A stretch of DNA of 45,864 nucleotides from Neocallimastix lanati (nom. inval.) (Eukaryota; Neocallimastigomycota; Neocallimastigomycetes; Neocallimastigales; Neocallimastigaceae), in assembly GCA_016946835.1 (NCBI GenBank), contig JACVTC010000326.1, positions 1 to 45,864 of the forward strand. The letters run 5' to 3'. The notes below the pieces were generated by a model. The model worked only from the letters and a program-made list of their open reading frames with translations, did not search any database and was not told where the DNA came from. A program made the position numbers and the translations under genes. Position 1 is the stretch's first letter. The number at the start of each line of letters is the position of its first letter. Positions 44,501 to 45,864 of this stretch are shown here, piece by piece.

Positions 44501-45864
44501 TCATTAGAAAAAGCATTTGTTTTCGCTTACTTAAAATGAATATAAATTATTTGAAACTTCATTTTTAAAAAAAAAATTTTTTTTTTATTTTTTACTAAAA
44601 TTTTTATAATAACTTTTTATAATAATCATGAATCAAGTTAGAAATATGGGTTGAAATAACTCATGAAGTAGTAAACCTAGAATAAAATATATTATATCAT
44701 TAGAAAAGCATTTGTTTTCGCTTACTTAAAATGAATATAAATTATTTGTAACTTCATTTTTAAAAAAAAAAAAAAATTTTTTTTTTTTTTCAGTATAATT
44801 TTTATATAAATTTTTATAAATAATCATGAATCAAGTTGGAAATATGGATTGAAATAACTCATGAAATAATAATCTTAAAATAAAAATAAATATATCATTA
44901 GAAAAGCATTTGTTTTCGCTTACTTAAAATGAATATAAATTATTTGTAACTTCATTTTTAAAAAAAAATTTTTTTTTTATTTTTTACTAAAATTTTTATA
45001 ATAAATTTTTATAATAATCATGAATCAAGTTAGAAATATGGGTTGAAATAACTCATGAAGTAGTAAACCTAGAATAAAATAAATTATATCATTAGAAAAG
45101 CATTTGTTTTCGCTTACTTAAAATGAATATAAATTATTTGTAACTTCATTTTTAAAAAAAAAAAAATTTTTTTTTTTTTCAGTATAATTTTTATAATAAA
45201 TTTTTATAATAATCATGAATCAAGTTGGAAATATGGGTTGAAATAACTCATGAAATAATAATCTTAAAATAAAAATAAATATATCATTAGAAAAGCATTT
45301 GTTTTCGCTTACTTAAAATGAATATAAATTATTTGTAACTTCATTTTTAAAAAAAAAAATTTTTTTTTTATTTTTTACTAAAATTTTTATAATAAATTTT
45401 TATAATAATCATGAAACAAGTTGGAAATATGGGTTGAAATAACTCATGAAGTAGTAAACCTAGAATAAAATAAATTATATCATTAGAAAAGCATTTGTTT
45501 TCGCTTACTTAAAATGAATATAAATTATTTGTAACTTCATTTTTAAAAAAAAAATTTTTTTTTTATTTTTTACTAAAATTTTTATAATAAATTTTTATAA
45601 TAATCATGAAACAAGTTGGAAATATGGGTTGAAATAACTCATGAAGTAGTAAACCTAGAATAAAATAAATTATATCATTAGAAAAGCATTTGTTTTCTCT
45701 TACTTAAAATGTAAATAAATTATATGTAACTTCATTTTTAAAAAAAAAATTTTTTTTTTTTTTCAGTAAAATTTTTATAATAAATTTTTATAATAAAGAT
45801 GGATCAAGTTGGAAATATGGGTTGAAATAACTCATGAAATAGTACTCTTAGAATAAAATATATT
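41510..45864. repeat. 195-bp satellite array, about 20 copies, running off the right edge
   Basis: The landmark ATCAAGTTGG or a one-base variant starts at 42091, 42286, 42481, 42674, 42869, 43063, 43258, 43453, 43649, 43843, 44044, 44240, 44436, 44632, 44830, 45024, 45219, 45415, 45610 and 45803, a period of 193-201 bp. Each unit has an A-run followed by a T-run, then AGTAAAATTTTTATAATAAA, the landmark, TTGAAATAACTCATGAA, ATATCATTAGAAAAGC and CTTACTTAAAATGA. Two strongly diverged units (about 41514-41830) share only pieces such as GAAATAACTAACGAA and form the array edge. A minus-strand frame at 41832-42020 is a shadow. Confidence 0.95.

Noticed and set aside
41832-45864. Satellite read as a CRISPR array or as introns (T-run followed by CAG resembles a 3' splice site)
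   Set aside because: The whole unit repeats, with no unique spacers, and there are no exons. The CAG is one variant of a satellite position.
1-45864. tRNA or rRNA genes, bacterial-type operons
   Set aside because: No cloverleaf-like GC-containing segment or rRNA-like conserved stretch was seen on either strand.

Overview
ORGANISM. The window looks like a nuclear chromosome segment of an anaerobic gut fungus (Neocallimastigomycota). It is extremely AT-rich, with long A/T homopolymers between genes. It carries TTAGGG-type telomeric repeats, a secreted protein with three CBM18 (hevein-type) chitin-binding domains and ricin-like beta-trefoils, and very large intron-less secreted proteins. The phylum is inferred from this combination; no marker gene settles it.

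LAYOUT. (1) 1-11.5 kb holds genes of large nucleocytoplasmic DNA virus (NCLDV) type, mostly decayed: an unknown gene in pieces running off the left edge, a TFIIS-like zinc ribbon broken by a frameshift, a second unknown broken gene, a long D6R/D11L-like SF2 helicase with many frame breaks (3404-6999, minus), an intact 290-aa zinc-knuckle protein (7835-8707, plus), and an RNA polymerase largest-subunit (RPB1-like) ORF with an intact catalytic motif that stops just after the trigger-loop region (9368-11527, minus). Zinc ribbon, helicase and RPB1 together are transcription machinery that cytoplasmic NCLDVs carry, so this reads as an endogenous viral element. (2) 12.9-28.5 kb is fungal: a secreted ricin-like/CBM18 protein, a 1983-aa secreted mosaic with lectin-like repeats and a C-terminal ricin-like domain, an ankyrin-repeat protein, and a 1671-aa secreted protein with an internally duplicated module. 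These ORFs are uninterrupted. (3) At 28.47 kb the last gene runs into telomeric repeats, which supply its stop codon. Two near-identical non-coding elements of about 2.94 kb follow in tandem, separated and ended by short telomeric tracts, all in the same orientation (TTAGGG reading rightward). This resembles yeast subtelomeric Y' arrays in layout but has no coding capacity. (4) 34.4-45.9 kb is gene-free: an AT region with small hairpins, a T-poor GC-richer island (about 35.09-35.52 kb), a poly-purine/poly-pyrimidine satellite (about 37.06-38.45 kb), a nested AGGTCAAA array (39.77-40.47 kb), and an approximately 195-bp satellite with about 20 copies and a dimeric higher-order pattern running off the right edge.

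HOW IT FITS. Read left to right, the window goes from viral relic, through lineage-type secreted/ankyrin genes, to a subtelomere-like repeat zone. The viral genes would once have worked as a virus-encoded transcription system; most can no longer make full-length protein if the frame breaks are real. The fungal genes do not form a recognisable pathway, but two share a ricin-like module and three are secreted, which suggests cell-surface or extracellular roles. All identifications come from reading the sequence and translations; no database search was run.
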